This document shows, piece by piece, positions 16,748 through 24,787 of a stretch of DNA of 50,761 nt (its first letter is position 1; every line of letters begins with the position of its first letter). The notes under the pieces are model-generated. The model saw nothing but the letters and a program-made list of their open reading frames with translations, was not told the DNA's origin and did no database searches. Where the stretch lies: positions 1 through 50,761 of the forward strand of contig JAIPJW010000007.1 of assembly GCA_021734075.1 (NCBI GenBank). The letters are read 5' to 3'. The stretch is from Cephaloticoccus sp. (GTDB taxonomy: Bacteria > Verrucomicrobiota > Verrucomicrobiia > Opitutales > Opitutaceae). The translations under genes and the position numbers were made by a program.

Positions 16748-17412
16748 GCGGCTACCTCCTTGCCGGCCTTGAGGGAGGCCAGATGACCGACGACGTCGGT
16801 GGTTTTGACATGACCGCAGGTTTTACCGTCCACCACCATGGCCGGCGCCATGCCGCAACAGCCGATGCAACGCACCGTGTCGAAGTGAACCTGCCGGTCA
16901 GGGGTGGTCTGGCCCTCACTGATGCCGAGCTGGGTGCGCAATTCGTTGATGAGATCGCCCGAGCCTTTGAGGTAACAGGCGGTGCCGTTGCAGACGGTGA
17001 CTTTGTGCGCCCCGGGGGGCTGCAGCTTGAAATAGTGGTAGAAGGTGATGACCTCGTAGATGCGGGCGAGCTTCACCCCGAGCTCACGGGATAATTCCAT
17101 GGCCACTTCGCGGGGCACATATCCATGCTGATTTTGAATCGCATGGAGGATCATGATGAGGTTGCCCTCCTCATTGCGCCAGTGCTCCACGTGTTGCTGC
17201 ACATCGCGCCGGATCGTGGAATCGAGTTTGCCCTGGATACGGCGCAGGCGCTCCAGTTTTACCTCCAGGAGCCGGGCGATTTCGTCGGAAATATGCCGGG
17301 GGATAAAGCCGTGTTCCTTTTCCGCCTTTTCGAGGATCTCAATAAGAGCGGACTCATCGGCATTTTTGAGGCTGATTGCTTCGGGCCCACTGGCTGAAGA
17401 ATATTTTTTCAT
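16744..17412 (-). CDS. hydC: NuoE-like [2Fe-2S] subunit of the hydrogenase (HydC/HndA-like)
   Basis: A 222-residue thioredoxin-like ferredoxin, first gene of the hydrogenase operon. The [2Fe-2S] ligands are visible in TVCNGTACYLKGS and VRCIGCCGMAP. The N-terminal helical region occurs twice: residues about 22-60 (ILEKAEKEHGFIP, LLEVKLERL) resemble about 84-125 (ILHAIQNQHGYVP, ELGVKLARI), so the protein is longer than the usual 150-170 residues. With HydB and HydA it forms a soluble trimeric NAD-linked hydrogenase in Thermotoga gene order. An AT-rich 245-base intergenic region separates it from the divergent gene at 17658; I found no convincing Rex or FNR box there. Confidence 0.9.
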   Translation of the reverse strand: MKKYSSASGPEAISLKNADESALIEILEKAEKEHGFIPRHISDEIARLLEVKLERLRRIQGKLDSTIRRDVQQHVEHWRNEEGNLIMILHAIQNQHGYVPREVAMELSRELGVKLARIYEVITFYHYFKLQPPGAHKVTVCNGTACYLKGSGDLINELRTQLGISEGQTTPDRQVHFDTVRCIGCCGMAPAMVVDGKTCGHVKTTDVVGHLASLKAGKEVAA

Positions 17413-17657
17413 GGCACGCCTTCACAATGAACAGTGGTGCTAATGGTCCGCAGGTCTATCAAAACCGCTGATTCTGGGAAAATTGAAGTGAAGATAATCT
17501 AATCCATAATGAGAACTATAGCGGACACTATATTTGGTGTAATTATATATGATAAAACATGTTGGGAAATATTGTTGTTTCATGACCAAAAATTTGTGTC
17601 ACACGACCGGATGCACGGAATGAGAATATCTCGCAGGGGCAAACCGAGCTCGCCAGC

Positions 17658-18947
17658 ATGGCTTCCATTCACACGCTGCACACGTGCCATATGCATACCC
17701 CGCGCCCTGAGTCCCCCGGCAGCGTCAATTGTCAGCTGCTATATTTCACCACTTACAGCGTGACTGACGATGCCAAGGTGCTCGCAGCCATCACCAACGC
17801 CTGGTCCAATCATCCCGAGGGCGCGAGTCTGGCGCGGATCGACCGTGCGACCGGTGCAATGGAGCCCCTCGCGATTTTTCCGGGACCGGCGATGCAGGCC
17901 TATCCCTATTTTGCGCGCCCCCGTTCCGACAATCCCGCGGAAGACTATCTGTTCAATGGGACCGTCGCCACCCATGGGCTCAACAAGTCCAGCCCTTGCC
18001 TGCATCCTGCGACCGGCAATTTGTTTTTTGTGTGGGGTCGTGAGGACGGTTGGGGAGTGCTGGATTGCGTCAATCTGCGTGACGGCCAGCGCCGCACATT
18101 GCTGGAGATTCCGCCGGAGCGTTGCGTGGGCTACACCCATCTCGATGCCGCGGGTGAACATGTGTTGCTCAGCCTGATGGACAGCAGGATTTTGGGTTTT
18201 GGTGAACGCCGTAAAAGCAATCAGGAGATGTCGGAAAACTATGCGAAGTTTGGCCTCACCACCCAGCTGGCGGAAGTAGAGGTGGCGACCGGCAAACTCA
18301 CCGTGCGTTGGGAGGAACCGGCGTGGGTCACGCATGTGCAGTATCATCCGACCCGCCGCGACATCGTGCTCTACAACCACGAGTGGACCTGGCCGCTGGG
18401 CGTGGAACGCATCTGGCTCAAGCGCGATGGCGAGGAATGCGTCAAGGTGCGCCGGCCCGGTCGTGAGATTCAATTCCGGGTTTCGCCCGATCTGTCCACC
18501 GACGACGTCGCCCACGAAGTATGGCAGGAAAATGGTGAAGCCGTCATCTATCATGGTGTGCGGTGGGACGCCCCGGGCCACCCGGAACAATTTGTGGGTC
18601 GGGCCCCCGTGGACGGCAGTCGACCGCTGCAGGAAATTGCGATTCCACGCGACCGTCCTTCCTTCTACGGGCACTTCATCCCGAGCCGGGCAGGGGATTT
18701 TGTGATCACCGATGCCGTGGCGAATGAGAAAGGTCTCGCGCAACGCAAGGGCAACCTGATCTCGCGCCTCAACATGGACTGGGTCAACGGCACGATGGAG
18801 GTGGTGCCGTTGTGCGAGAGCAACACCTCGTGGCACACGCAGGACAACCACCCGCATCCCGTGCCCACGCCCGACCAGAAGGAAGTGCTGTTCACCTCGG
18901 ACCGTGACGGGGTCCGCCGAATCTATTCAGTGCCGGCGACAGTTTGA
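17658..18947 (+). CDS. Oligogalacturonate lyase-like (PL22-type) beta-propeller protein
   Basis: A 429-residue, probably cytoplasmic, seven-blade propeller (TolB-like repeats). The C-terminal motif QDNHPHP gives Q395, H398 and H400, with the same spacing as the manganese ligands I recall for PL22 oligogalacturonate lyase (Gln, +3 His, +5 His); H339 in FYGHF may be the fourth. HVQYHPT (226-232), NHEW (240-243) and HEVW (286-289) also resemble the family. It would split unsaturated di- or trisaccharides of uronic acids. The N-terminal 20 residues are not family-like, so the start may be ATG at 17691. It leads a gene set with Gfo/Idh/MocA and GH172-like enzymes. Confidence 0.75.
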   Translation: MASIHTLHTCHMHTPRPESPGSVNCQLLYFTTYSVTDDAKVLAAITNAWSNHPEGASLARIDRATGAMEPLAIFPGPAMQAYPYFARPRSDNPAEDYLFNGTVATHGLNKSSPCLHPATGNLFFVWGREDGWGVLDCVNLRDGQRRTLLEIPPERCVGYTHLDAAGEHVLLSLMDSRILGFGERRKSNQEMSENYAKFGLTTQLAEVEVATGKLTVRWEEPAWVTHVQYHPTRRDIVLYNHEWTWPLGVERIWLKRDGEECVKVRRPGREIQFRVSPDLSTDDVAHEVWQENGEAVIYHGVRWDAPGHPEQFVGRAPVDGSRPLQEIAIPRDRPSFYGHFIPSRAGDFVITDAVANEKGLAQRKGNLISRLNMDWVNGTMEVVPLCESNTSWHTQDNHPHPVPTPDQKEVLFTSDRDGVRRIYSVPATV

Positions 18948-18971
18948 ACTTAGACTGGAATGTGAGCGGAG

Positions 18972-20015
18972 ATGGACCCAGACTTTCGACCCCTCATGAA
19001 GAAAACACGATTCGTATTCATTGGTTTTCAACATCCCCACATTTGGGATCTGGTGGCCCGGGCCCGGGCCCATCCCGCCATCGAGGTGGTTGCCTGTTGC
19101 GAGGAGGATGCCGCCACCCGGGCCAAGCTGGCGGGCGACCCGCGGGTCACCATCACACACTCCGATTACCGGGCCATGTTGGCCGAGGTGCCGAGTGACG
19201 TCGTGGTGGTGGGGGAGTGGTTCGCGAAGCGCGGCCGCGTGGTGATCGACAGCCTCACGGCCGGGCGTCATGTGCTGGCGGACAAACCCATGTGCACGAC
19301 CCTGGCCGAGCATGACGGGATCGTGCGATTGGCGACGGAGAAAAAACTCACCGTCGGCATGATGCTCGATATGCGTGATTCCGGCGTCTTCGTCAAAGTG
19401 CGGGAAATGGTTCGTGCGGGTGAGATCGGGGCCGTGCAGGCGGCCTCCCTGGGAGGGCAACACCCCTTGCTGCCGGGTGTGCGTGCCAATTGGTATCACG
19501 AGGAAGGGAAACACGGGGGCTCGATCAACGACATTGCGCTGCACGGGCTTGATCTCCTGCCGTGGATCACCGGGCTGGAATTTTCCCGCGTGACGGCGGC
19601 GCGTGATTGGGCGGTTGGCGTGCCGGAGGATTCACATTTCAAGAATGCGGGTCAGTGCATGCTGGAGTTGTCCAATGGCGCCGGCCTGATGCTCGACGTG
19701 TCCTACGTGGCGCCGAGCAGCCAGGGGTATACCCTGCCGATGTATTGGCGTCTCACGCTCTGGGGGAGCAAGGGCGTGCTCGAGGCCAGCCTGACGGCAA
19801 AGGAAATTTCCCTGCACATGGAAGGCGAGAAAACCGGCCGCACCGTGCCGATTGGCGTGCCCAACCCGGGTGGCTATCTTGAAGCCTTTCTGGGCGAGAT
19901 GCGGGGTAAACCCTGTAACGGGCAGCTGACCCAGGCCGAAATATTCCGCGCCAGCTACGTGACGCTCAAGGCCCAGGAAGCCGCGGATCATGGGCTGCTT
20001 AATGTGGAACTGTGA
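18972..20015 (+). CDS. Gfo/Idh/MocA-family oxidoreductase
   Basis: A 347-residue NAD(P)-dependent sugar or inositol dehydrogenase-like protein. The Rossmann N-terminus is FVFIGFQHPHIWDL, an unusual form where GxGxxG becomes G-x-Q-H-P-H; the conserved lysine motif is ADKPMC, equivalent to the EKP motif, and HGGSINDIALHGLDLLPW is the family GG-DxGxHxxD segment. It would oxidise or epimerise a carbohydrate. The start may be at 18996 (MKKTRF), which begins directly at the Rossmann strand. It follows the PL22-like gene by 24 bases and precedes the GH172-like gene by 27, so the three probably form an operon. Confidence 0.85.
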   Translation: MDPDFRPLMKKTRFVFIGFQHPHIWDLVARARAHPAIEVVACCEEDAATRAKLAGDPRVTITHSDYRAMLAEVPSDVVVVGEWFAKRGRVVIDSLTAGRHVLADKPMCTTLAEHDGIVRLATEKKLTVGMMLDMRDSGVFVKVREMVRAGEIGAVQAASLGGQHPLLPGVRANWYHEEGKHGGSINDIALHGLDLLPWITGLEFSRVTAARDWAVGVPEDSHFKNAGQCMLELSNGAGLMLDVSYVAPSSQGYTLPMYWRLTLWGSKGVLEASLTAKEISLHMEGEKTGRTVPIGVPNPGGYLEAFLGEMRGKPCNGQLTQAEIFRASYVTLKAQEAADHGLLNVEL

Positions 20016-20042
20016 TTGGTCCGGGTCCCAGCCGATTTTGCC

Positions 20043-21020
20043 ATGAACCCGGAAGACATATGTCGGATGCGACCCTACAAGTCCCGGATGCAAAACAGCC
20101 TCTGGCACTGGGATGCCCATCCGGAGTTGCCCGATTTGCCTCCTCACGGTCGAGTCGAACTGGGCCGGTTCGATGGTCCCGGGATTGTGCGCACCATTCA
20201 CCTGACACTGAATATCACCGGCGATGATCGCACCGCGTTGTTGCGCGGGGTATTCCTCAAGGTGTGTTACGATGGACACGACCATGCCTCCGTGTATGCC
20301 CCGGTGGGGGATTTCTTCTGCGATTCATTCGCGAGCGAATCCAGCCACTATGCCAGTATCGTGATGGCCAAGCGGCCGACGAATTCCCTGTTCTGTTACC
20401 TGCCGATGCCCTTCCGGACGGGAGTCGAGCTTTCGCTGGTGAATACCACCGCACAAACCGTCACCGGCTATGGGTATGTGACCGCCGATGCAGTGCCGGC
20501 TTGGTCGGAGGAATACGGGTATTTCCACGCCAAATGGATCGACCGCAGGGTGACACTTCCGGACGAGGAGGTGCCATTGTTGGACACCCGAGGGCGCGGG
20601 CAGTTTGTCGGTTGCCACCTTACCGCAGTGAGCAGCTGCCCCCATTTTGCCCGAAACGAGGGCATCTGCGAAGGCAATGACGAATTCTTCGTGGATGGTG
20701 CCCTTGAACCGACCTGCAACTACCTGGGCACGGAGGATTTTTTTGGCTTCAGCTGGAACTGGCGTCATCTCTGGACGGATGATTATTCCGGCACCACCTT
20801 CCTGAGTGAAACCGGCGGGCAAACCCGCCTGGCGTGTTACCGGTTTCTGCTCAACGATCCGGTCCGGTTTTCCACTGCACTGAAGGCGCGTATCAATTAC
20901 CAGCACGAGATCAACAACCCGTTTCTTCAGAAGGCCCAAATGGAAGGTAACGGGCAGGTGCAGTTCGGAATTGTCGCTTATTGGTATCAGGATACTCCCG
21001 TCGAGGCCACAAATGTTTAA
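20043..21020 (+). CDS. GH172/DUF2961-family protein
   Basis: A 325-residue DUF2961 protein, the family now placed in glycoside hydrolase family 172 with fructofuranosidase and arabinofuranosidase members. Typical blocks are GPGIVRTIHLTL, a VGDFF segment, YLPMPF, FVGCHLTA, EFFVDG and LGTEDFFG, the last two giving acidic residues of the active site. No signal peptide, so it acts in the cytosol unless exported otherwise. The frame is open to a TTG at 20016 directly after the previous stop; I prefer ATG 20043. Its context with PL22-like and Gfo/Idh/MocA genes suggests sugar release from an oligosaccharide. Confidence 0.82.
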   Translation: MNPEDICRMRPYKSRMQNSLWHWDAHPELPDLPPHGRVELGRFDGPGIVRTIHLTLNITGDDRTALLRGVFLKVCYDGHDHASVYAPVGDFFCDSFASESSHYASIVMAKRPTNSLFCYLPMPFRTGVELSLVNTTAQTVTGYGYVTADAVPAWSEEYGYFHAKWIDRRVTLPDEEVPLLDTRGRGQFVGCHLTAVSSCPHFARNEGICEGNDEFFVDGALEPTCNYLGTEDFFGFSWNWRHLWTDDYSGTTFLSETGGQTRLACYRFLLNDPVRFSTALKARINYQHEINNPFLQKAQMEGNGQVQFGIVAYWYQDTPVEATNV

Positions 21021-21053
21021 TCAGAAAGCTCCAACCCCAATACCTGCCCCATC

Positions 21054-21482
21054 ATGAACGCATCCCCGAAAAAGAAATCATTCACCCGCCTCTTCCCTGC
21101 CATCGCCCGATATTTGTTGGGTCTGCCCCTGCTGGTTTTCGGTCTCAACGGCTTCCTGAACTTTATTCCGCAACCCGAAGTGGCGATGCCCGAGGGGGCC
21201 ATGGCTTTTGCGGCGGCGTTGATGAATACAGGTTACATGATGCAATTGATCGGGATTACTCATCTGTTGGTTGGTCTGATGTTGGTCACAAACCGGTTCG
21301 TGCCCTTGGCCCTCACCCTGTTTGCGCCCTTCATCGTCAACAGCATCGCCTTTCACTTTTTCCTCGAACGTTCGGGTCTCGTGATGGCCGGCATCTTCCT
21401 CTTTTTCGAACTCTATCTGGCTTGGAAATATCGTCACGCCTTTGGGCCCATGCTGGCGGCACGGGCCCAGCCGACGGAGTGA
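21054..21482 (+). CDS. DoxX-like membrane protein
   Basis: A 142-residue protein with four hydrophobic helices, at about residues 18-38, 58-80, 84-104 and 106-126, and a basic N-terminus (MNASPKKKSFTR). FGLNGFLNFIPQP in helix 1 and the THLLVGLML segment in helix 3 are typical of the DoxX/SURF4-like family, small inner-membrane proteins of unclear role, sometimes linked to redox or thiosulfate metabolism. It starts 33 bases after the GH172-like gene. No quinone or metal ligand is obvious. Confidence 0.75.
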   Translation: MNASPKKKSFTRLFPAIARYLLGLPLLVFGLNGFLNFIPQPEVAMPEGAMAFAAALMNTGYMMQLIGITHLLVGLMLVTNRFVPLALTLFAPFIVNSIAFHFFLERSGLVMAGIFLFFELYLAWKYRHAFGPMLAARAQPTE

Positions 21483-21570
21483 GGGGTATTCACTGAAGCG
21501 CATGTCACTTTTCAGGTGACCTATGAACGGGACATTGCGGAGCCGGGAAAACTCGCGCAACTTCCCCGCC

Positions 21571-22737
21571 ATGAAATTCATTTTTTCCGTGCTGCTCGGA
21601 TGCTGTGCCCTAGGGTCCCCGCTCAGGGCGGAACTTGCCCACCTTAACGACCTGGCGGAAATCGTCCCGGGAGAGATCTCGGGACATGTGGATTCCGAGT
21701 TGGCGAAGTTTCAGGCGGAAACTGGGATCAATGTGCTCGTGCGGTTTCACGCGACGTCACCCACCGAGGCCGAGGACAATGCGCCCGGAGTTTACATGCG
21801 GACGTTATCGGCGAAGCTGGGGGTTTTGGAAAAGGGCGTGCTCATCGTTTATTTTGCGGACGTGGATGAATGGCGGGTTTGGATCGGGAACGAGCTGGCG
21901 GCTGAGTTTGCCGGTGAACCCGGCACGGCGGCCGAGCTGACCAAGAGCGGCGCGATGCATGAAGCCAAGGAAGGATGGCTCAATGATGTTATCGGGACGT
22001 TTGAACATGAATGGAAACGCGGTCAAAAAATGTCCCATGATGCTCCCTCACCGAGCACGCGAGTGGGGTTTCAGGCGGATGGTATCGTGGCGAGTTTAAT
22101 GGAGATTTTTCTGGATGCGAGGGATACGCGGGTGGGCCTGCCGCTTGATCTCGCGTTTATGTCGAAAGAGGCAGATCCGACTGCCTCGCCCGCAATACTT
22201 AAAGGCCCTTTGGAAACCCGCGACGAGAATGGATGCACCCTGCTGATGCAGGCGACCCATCGCAACGATGTTGAGTTGGCCCGGCAGCTCATCGCTGACG
22301 GTTCCGATGTGAACGCGCGCGATGCCTTGCAGGATACTCCGTTCCTTTACGCGGGAGCGGAAGGGCGTTTGGAGATCCTAAAACTCACCCTCGCGCACGG
22401 TGCCGACCTCGCGAGCGTCAACCGTTTTGGTGGCACAGCCTTGATTCCGGCGGCAGAGAAAGGTCATTTAGGCAACGTGATTGAGTTGTTGAAGACCGAC
22501 ATCGACATCAACCATGTGAACAACCTCGGCTGGACCGCACTCTACGAGGCGGTGATGCGTCCGCGCCAAGGCAGTGAAACCTATCGCGCCATCGTCCAAG
22601 CCCTGTTGGATGCCGGAGCCGACGAGACCATTGCGGACAAACAGGGCCGCACGCCGGCGCAACGGGCGCACGAAATTGGCAATGACGATCTTGCGGGGTT
22701 GATCAGTGCCGCCCGTATACCCAAGGTCACCCCATGA
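21571..22737 (+). CDS. Exported TPM-domain protein with ankyrin repeats
   Basis: A 388-residue protein with a signal peptide (MKFIFSVLLGCCALG), a TPM/YgcG-type domain over about residues 25-165 (FQAETGINVLVRF, VLEKGVLIVYF), and four to five ankyrin repeats in the C-terminal half (NGCTLLMQATHRNDVELA, VNARDALQDTPFLYAG, GTALIPAAEKGHLGNV, LGWTALYEAV). The TPM domain is usual in periplasmic membrane-associated proteins; ankyrin repeats bind partner proteins. LLGC resembles a lipobox but the hydrophobic part before it is short. The start at 21571 is chosen for the signal peptide; a further ATG lies at 21523. Overlaps the sulfatase start by 4 bases. Confidence 0.78.
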   Translation: MKFIFSVLLGCCALGSPLRAELAHLNDLAEIVPGEISGHVDSELAKFQAETGINVLVRFHATSPTEAEDNAPGVYMRTLSAKLGVLEKGVLIVYFADVDEWRVWIGNELAAEFAGEPGTAAELTKSGAMHEAKEGWLNDVIGTFEHEWKRGQKMSHDAPSPSTRVGFQADGIVASLMEIFLDARDTRVGLPLDLAFMSKEADPTASPAILKGPLETRDENGCTLLMQATHRNDVELARQLIADGSDVNARDALQDTPFLYAGAEGRLEILKLTLAHGADLASVNRFGGTALIPAAEKGHLGNVIELLKTDIDINHVNNLGWTALYEAVMRPRQGSETYRAIVQALLDAGADETIADKQGRTPAQRAHEIGNDDLAGLISAARIPKVTP

Positions 22738-24158
22738 GCAAGCCGACCGACCAGCGTCCAGACATCTTGTTGATCATGCCTGATCAGATGCGGGGTGATT
22801 GTCTCTCGTTGGAGGATCACCCCGTATTGGTGACCCCTAACCTGGATAATTTCGGGCGACAGGGCATGCATTTCACCCGGGCCTACACGACCTGTCCGTC
22901 CTGCATCCCGGCTCGGCGGGCCATGTTGACCGGACTATATCCAGCGACCAACGGCGTGGTCGGCTACCGGGAACGCCACGAGTTGCACGATCCAACTTTT
23001 CCAGAACGGCTGCAACAGCAGGGTTACCAAACCACTTTGGTCGGCCGGCATATGCACCAGTATCCGTATGAAAAAAGCTACGGCTTTGAGCGTTTTATCG
23101 GCGCTTCCGGCTATGTCGACGATGACGATTATGCCCAGGCCTTGGAGACCGCCTTTCCCGGCCAGGGTGGTTTCAGGGGGCATGGATTATCCAACAACGG
23201 CTGGAATACCCGGCCCTGGCAATTTCCCGATCCTTGGCACCCGACCAATTGGGTGGTCAACCGCGTGAGGGAGGAGTTGCGCTCGGCGGAAGCCGGGCGC
23301 CCGCATTTCATCACCGCATCGTTCTTTGCGCCGCATCCCCCGTTGCTGCCGCCGGCTTGTTATTATGAACGTTACCTGTCGGCCTCGCTGCCGGAGCGGG
23401 CTCTGGGTTCATGGGCTGTGCCGCCGGGAAGCAAGTCGCGTTTGCCAGTGATCGACCGCAACCGGGTGGATCTCAAGGGGCTTGCATTGCGCCATGCCCA
23501 AGCGGGCTATTTCGGGCTGATCAACCATCTCGACGATCAGGTTTACAGCATGGTCTTTGAATTCCGTCGGCAGTGCGCGGCCCGTGGGCGACCCTGGCTC
23601 ATTGTGTTCACCTCGGACCACGGAGAGATGCTCGGTGATCATTATCTCTTTCGCAAAGGCGAGCCCTACGAGGGTTCGGCCCGCATTCCCTTTTTGATTC
23701 AGGGCTCCCCGGAACTCGGTTTGGTCAGTGGGGGCCGGCATGACGCCCCGGTCTGTCTGGAGGATATTGGCCCGACCCTGCTCGACCTGGCCGGTGCTGA
23801 TCCGGATGACAAAATCGATGGGCGTAGCCTCCTGCCGATATTGCGGGGGGATCCTTCGCCGGTGCGCGAGACGCTCCATGTCGAGCACGCGCCTTGTTAC
23901 GACGATTTGCAGGCTTTTCACATGTTGACCGATGGCCGGTGGAAATACATCTGGCGACCGGCTGATGGGTCCGAGCAATTGTTTGACCTCTCGTCCGATT
24001 CTCGCGAATGCAGCGACCTATCCGCCGTGGTTGAGCACGGGACGAAGTTGGAAATGTGGCGTCGGATGATGATCACGCGTCTGGCGGAACGGCCCGAGGG
24101 CTTTACAGATGGCCAACAGCTTATTGCCGGTCGCTCCTATTCGGATCTGTTGCCTTAA
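22734..24158 (+). CDS. Sulfatase, formylglycine-dependent type
   Basis: A 474-residue arylsulfatase-family hydrolase. The maturation motif C-x-P-x-R is CIPAR at 57-61, whose Cys becomes formylglycine through an FGE enzyme. The metal-site Asp pair in the DILLIMPDQ strand and the FTSDHGEMLGDH block (alkaline-phosphatase-fold metal ligands) are present. No signal peptide is seen, so it appears cytosolic, working on imported sulfated oligosaccharides or small esters rather than polymers outside. ATGA overlap with the TPM-ankyrin gene. This fits growth on sulfated algal or mucin-like polysaccharides, but the substrate is not deducible. Confidence 0.9.
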   Translation: MSKPTDQRPDILLIMPDQMRGDCLSLEDHPVLVTPNLDNFGRQGMHFTRAYTTCPSCIPARRAMLTGLYPATNGVVGYRERHELHDPTFPERLQQQGYQTTLVGRHMHQYPYEKSYGFERFIGASGYVDDDDYAQALETAFPGQGGFRGHGLSNNGWNTRPWQFPDPWHPTNWVVNRVREELRSAEAGRPHFITASFFAPHPPLLPPACYYERYLSASLPERALGSWAVPPGSKSRLPVIDRNRVDLKGLALRHAQAGYFGLINHLDDQVYSMVFEFRRQCAARGRPWLIVFTSDHGEMLGDHYLFRKGEPYEGSARIPFLIQGSPELGLVSGGRHDAPVCLEDIGPTLLDLAGADPDDKIDGRSLLPILRGDPSPVRETLHVEHAPCYDDLQAFHMLTDGRWKYIWRPADGSEQLFDLSSDSRECSDLSAVVEHGTKLEMWRRMMITRLAERPEGFTDGQQLIAGRSYSDLLP

Positions 24159-24275
24159 ACGGGTGGTTGGCGGCTGTCCGGCCGTTGTGCTGAGCTTTCA
24201 TGAAGAGCTGGTTGAACCAGTCTACGAGGTTCGATCCCGTCCATTCTGTCGGCGCGATGGATTCGGACACGATTT

Positions 24276-24767
24276 CTATGACGCGCTTCTGATTTTTTCC
24301 ACGGTCAGTATCGCGATTCTCTCCAGTTCATCAAAACAACGGGCAAATCGTTCCTGATCCTGCGCGCCTTCATCTGCATCATAGGTGTCAACGAAGTCTT
24401 TCCGGCCTTCGCCAATGAACTGGTAGAACAAATTTACCCTTTGCGTCTGGGCTGACGCTCCAAGCCGGACGAGGACTTCCTGCCTCCGCTTTTCGTCGGC
24501 AACCAAAATAAAATCGGAACGCAACAGGTGCTGCAGGGCGGGTTCGTCCATAACGGCGCGCTTTAGGGACACTTGCAGGCCGCGCTGGTGCAGCTCGCTT
24601 TCCACGTCGGACAGCAAACGATCAGCCTCGGGGTAAAATTCCCTCGCCGCGGTGCCGCAGGAGAACAAGTCAAGTTCAAGCGAAGCCTTGGCGGCGTGAT
24701 GAGCGACGTAGCTATGCAGGATTTGGCTCCGCGCGATATTACCGTGGCAGACGAAACTTAACTTCAT
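24276..24767 (-). CDS. Low-molecular-weight protein tyrosine phosphatase-like protein
   Basis: A 163-residue protein that begins with the P-loop: VCHGNIARSQ gives the C-x5-R motif with C7 and R13, and the following Ser. The usual general-acid Asp-Pro loop near the C-terminus is replaced by DTYDADEG, so the exact acid is uncertain. Enzymes of this family remove phosphate from tyrosine or arginine residues, or act as arsenate reductases. The start at 24767 places the P-loop at the N-terminus as in the family; the frame extends upstream into the next gene without family similarity. Its start is 20 bases after the stop of the lyase-like gene. Confidence 0.8.
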   Translation of the reverse strand: MKLSFVCHGNIARSQILHSYVAHHAAKASLELDLFSCGTAAREFYPEADRLLSDVESELHQRGLQVSLKRAVMDEPALQHLLRSDFILVADEKRRQEVLVRLGASAQTQRVNLFYQFIGEGRKDFVDTYDADEGAQDQERFARCFDELERIAILTVEKIRSAS

Positions 24768-24787
24768 GATCGCGCATCTTCTGGTGG

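Noticed and set aside
17413-17657. Rex or FNR operator before the hydrogenase operon
   Set aside because: Partial matches such as TTCACAATGAAC lack the second half-site; not enough to report.
17739-18857. A 372-codon minus-strand frame opposite the PL22-like gene
   Set aside because: His/Val/Gly-rich shadow without motif, while the plus frame has the metal-site pattern.
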